Part shown: in pieces, positions 62,083-64,000 of the stretch | Layout of the letters: every line of letters starts with the position of its first letter | Numbering within the stretch: position 1 is the stretch's first letter | Position numbers and translations under genes: made by a program | From: Sediminibacterium sp. UBA657 | GTDB taxonomy: Bacteria; Bacteroidota; Bacteroidia; Chitinophagales; Chitinophagaceae | Assembly (NCBI GenBank): GCA_002299885.1 | Contig: DBOB01000004.1 | Span: forward strand, 1 to 64,000 | DNA length: 64,000 bases | Reading direction: 5' to 3' | Notes under the pieces: model-generated | What the model was told of the DNA's origin: nothing | The model's input: only the letters and a program-made list of their open reading frames with translations | The model's database searches: none

Positions 62083-63357
62083 TTAAAATATAGTTGGCCA
62101 AAGCGATAGCAATGCGCCTAGAAGGATGTTCCCTAGAACGACCCATTGTGGGGCTACTTTGTATCGCACTAGCACAATGGCTGTTGTACAAAAAACAAAT
62201 AGATAGACCCCTATATTCATGCCAGTCATGATGCCTAAATCAAAGACAATATCTTTTAATAAAAATAAGGTTGCTCCTAGCATAATACCCACCACAGCTG
62301 CATAGATACCTTCCAATGACCGATAAAATAAAGCATACTTTTTTAGTTTCTGCCAAATAGGGAAAAAGAACAGGACAATTAAAAAGCTTGGTAAAAAAAC
62401 GCCGATACTAGCCACCACTGCGCCTATTATCTGACCTCCAATTCCTTTTTCTTCTAAAGCCAATGCGCCTGTAAAGCTTGCAATAGAAAAGATTGGACCA
62501 GGAATGGCCCTTACAATTCCAGAACCTGTTAAAAAAGCTGCACTATTTATTTTTAACACATCCCTTTTGCTTTCTTTGACATGTTCAGTGTTTGGACGAG
62601 TTACATATTGTTCATACATCATTGGAATTAAAACATCACCCCCACCAAATACAAAACTTCCAAATCTGTAATTGTTTTCAAATAGATTATACACTTTACG
62701 GTGCTCCCAATTTTGACGAGTTGCTTGTTCAGATACAAAACCTGCAATAAGAAAAAACAAAACAAATAAATGTAAATGCACCCATTTAATTTGTTTAGGT
62801 GCAGCACCTTGATCTGGAATTCTTTTATTGCTAAAATTAGTTACAATACCAGCTATAACAATGACAACAGGTATCGTCCAAGGTGTTTTAAACCCAACTA
62901 AAGTAAGGACGCACGCAAAGCCAAAAACAAAAAGGGTAATCGTATTATTAATGGCTTTTTTATATAAAAGATAGGTGGCACTGGCGATAAAACCAATCAC
63001 CATTGGTTGTAACAAATGCAAAGTTTTCAGAACAGGTTGTAAATCAAAATGGGTATAGGCAATAGCAAGACTCGCCATAAAACTCGTTGCTGGTAAAATC
63101 CAAATGAGCAAAGTGATTAAGGCCAAAGAGAAACCACCTCTTTTAAAAGCAATTAAAACAATTGTTTGTGTAGAAGATGCCCCAGGTAGTAATTGACAAA
63201 AAGCATTGTATTCCATCAACTCCTCCGAAGTAATATCTTTCCTTTTTTCTACAAAACGATGTTGAAGTAAGCCAATATGCACTTGAGGACCACCAAAAGC
63301 GGTTAAGCTATGTTGGAAAACAGCTTTTAAAAATGGTATATGTCTTAAGAGGTACAA
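62083..63357 (-). CDS. chrA: Chromate transporter, long-chain ChrA-like
   Basis: A 424-residue membrane protein of two fused CHR domains. The first has LTAFGGPQVHIGLLQHRFVEKR and FCQLLPGASSTQTIV; the second has FGSFVFGGGDVLIPMMYEQYV and FLTGSGIVRAIPGPIFSIASFTGAL. Long-chain CHR proteins export chromate in proteobacteria; sulfate or another anion is also possible. The start is UUG, supported because a UGA stop in the same frame directly precedes it. It is divergent from the DUF3089 gene. Confidence 0.93.
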   Translation of the reverse strand: MYLLRHIPFLKAVFQHSLTAFGGPQVHIGLLQHRFVEKRKDITSEELMEYNAFCQLLPGASSTQTIVLIAFKRGGFSLALITLLIWILPATSFMASLAIAYTHFDLQPVLKTLHLLQPMVIGFIASATYLLYKKAINNTITLFVFGFACVLTLVGFKTPWTIPVVIVIAGIVTNFSNKRIPDQGAAPKQIKWVHLHLFVLFFLIAGFVSEQATRQNWEHRKVYNLFENNYRFGSFVFGGGDVLIPMMYEQYVTRPNTEHVKESKRDVLKINSAAFLTGSGIVRAIPGPIFSIASFTGALALEEKGIGGQIIGAVVASIGVFLPSFLIVLFFFPIWQKLKKYALFYRSLEGIYAAVVGIMLGATLFLLKDIVFDLGIMTGMNIGVYLFVFCTTAIVLVRYKVAPQWVVLGNILLGALLSLWPTIF

Positions 63358-63454
63358 TCAGATTGGTTTATGTAAAAATAAAATAATTTATTTGCATCCA
63401 AAGCATTTTATAATTTATCAGTAAAGTATACAAATACAGAACAATGATAATTTG

Positions 63455-63463
63455 TATCTTTGC
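63455..63463 (+). promoter_or_regulatory. -7 box of the DUF3089 gene
   Basis: TATCTTTGC matches TAnnTTTGC exactly and ends 3 bases before the ATG at 63467, one of the clearest near-leaderless arrangements in the window. Confidence 0.6.
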
Positions 63464-63466
63464 ACT

Positions 63467-64000
63467 ATGAGAAACTTGTTTTTATTAAGTGTTTTGTTCA
63501 TGGCTCTTGGATGTGGCAAAAGCAACTATGCAACTTACCAACCCGTTTATGCTACTATCAATTGGGAGGAACAACCAGACTACAGTCAATTAAAGAACTG
63601 GGCTGCACATCCACTCAAGCTGGACCCTTCCGACAGCGTACCAGCAAGTATTCTTAAAAATTACAAGCCCAAACAATTAGCGGATGTATTTTTTGTGCAT
63701 CCAACAACTTATTTAGATCCTGTTATGCCCAATGGCTGGTCTGCCTCTTTAAAAGACATTGCTTTGAATATTAATACGGACTATACTACTATCTTAAATC
63801 AAGCAAGTATTTTTAATGAAGTAGGTCCTGTTTATGCACCAAGGTATCGACAAGCACATATCAAAAGTTATTACCCAGATAATAAAGTAGATACCTTAAA
63901 TGCATTGGCGGCTTTCGAACTAGCCTACCAGGATGTAAAAAAGGCATTTGATTTTTATATGGCCAATTATAATCAAGGTAAGCCAATCATTATTGCATCA
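63467..64000 (+). CDS. DUF3089 lipoprotein (truncated by window edge)
   Basis: The first 178 codons of an open frame are present. A lipobox MALGC (Cys16) follows a short hydrophobic segment. The mature part has LADVFFVHPTTYLDP, NEVGPVYAPRYRQAHIKSYY and the later AYQDVKKAFDFYMANYNQGKPIIIAS, typical of DUF3089, an alpha/beta-hydrolase-like family. The nucleophile elbow would be just beyond the edge (PIIIAS leads into GHSQG in relatives). Its function is unknown. Confidence 0.88.
   Translation, partial: MRNLFLLSVLFMALGCGKSNYATYQPVYATINWEEQPDYSQLKNWAAHPLKLDPSDSVPASILKNYKPKQLADVFFVHPTTYLDPVMPNGWSASLKDIALNINTDYTTILNQASIFNEVGPVYAPRYRQAHIKSYYPDNKVDTLNALAAFELAYQDVKKAFDFYMANYNQGKPIIIAS

Noticed and set aside
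1..64000. CRISPR arrays, insertion sequences, tRNA genes and anti-phage systems
   Set aside because: No regular spaced repeats, transposase, tRNA-like cloverleaf or defence gene was seen; nearly all bases are accounted for by core genes.

Overview
The window is a gene-dense stretch of a Bacteroidetes chromosome, most likely from the Chitinophagales/Chitinophagaceae side of the phylum (inference from gene content, not from a marker tree). The evidence seen is: gliding/type IX secretion accessory genes gldD, gldE and gldH; a SusC/SusD pair; a DUF5916 protein; the START-like/LptG pair; a cysteine-rich PSP1 protein; and repeated Bacteroidetes-type -7 promoter boxes (TAnnTTTG) a few bases before start codons. 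G+C is low, starts have A-rich leaders rather than Shine-Dalgarno sequences, and several genes appear to start at UUG or GUG. No tRNA, rRNA, CRISPR array, insertion sequence, prophage or integron was recognised. No gap between genes exceeds 300 bases; the largest are 1464-1730 (267 bases, AT-rich, nothing recognised beyond the ffh promoter) and 30645-30872 (about 230 bases, very AT-rich, holding the susC leader and the radA promoter).

Layout. 135-1463 (-) is ffh. 1731-17798 is a long rightward run: START-like protein, LptF/G permease, Tat-exported superoxide dismutase, CDF metal exporter, M20 peptidase, S4 RNA-binding protein, trmD, DUF5916 protein, adenine deaminase, uracil phosphoribosyltransferase, EI24-like membrane protein, RsmI-like methylase, a short ComEC, purH and an EamA transporter. 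17825-22841 runs leftward: lone LutB, DUF3109, GldD, GldE, MutY. 23052-26062 runs rightward: HU, a TPR protein, a 31-residue COX24/mS38-like basic protein and RNase G, ended by a long bidirectional hairpin. SusD/SusC (26162-30644, -) follow. 30873-36221 (+) carries radA, comF, a glutathione peroxidase, the DNA polymerase III delta' subunit and the PSP1 protein. 36277-38296 (-) is a tiny secreted plug-like protein and an M3 peptidase, divergent from mutL (38356-40188, +).

40195-45740 (-) is a compact unit read as yicC, gldH, histidine kinase, response regulator, arginase-like protein, dacB. ligA (+) converges on asd and a PfkB kinase (-). tetR and obg (+) converge on typA (-). 53843-63357 holds a membrane acyltransferase (-), an alpha/beta hydrolase (+), then a leftward block of chromate transporter, carboxypeptidase-regulatory-like protein, RND adaptor, RND pump and a GH130-like lipoprotein. 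A DUF3089 lipoprotein gene is cut by the right edge.

Most genes are core functions: protein targeting (ffh), envelope biogenesis (lptG, dacB), RNA modification and turnover (trmD, RNase G, YicC), DNA repair (mutL, mutY, ligA, radA), nucleotide synthesis and salvage (purH, ade, upp) and ribosome-associated GTPases (obg, typA). I did not find a clearly undescribed multi-gene system. The more unusual points are a MutL lacking its endonuclease motifs, an arginase-fold protein missing metal ligands, gldH inside a two-component operon, the stand-alone plug-like secreted protein, a GH130-like lipoprotein behind an RND pump, and several palindromic promoter structures.
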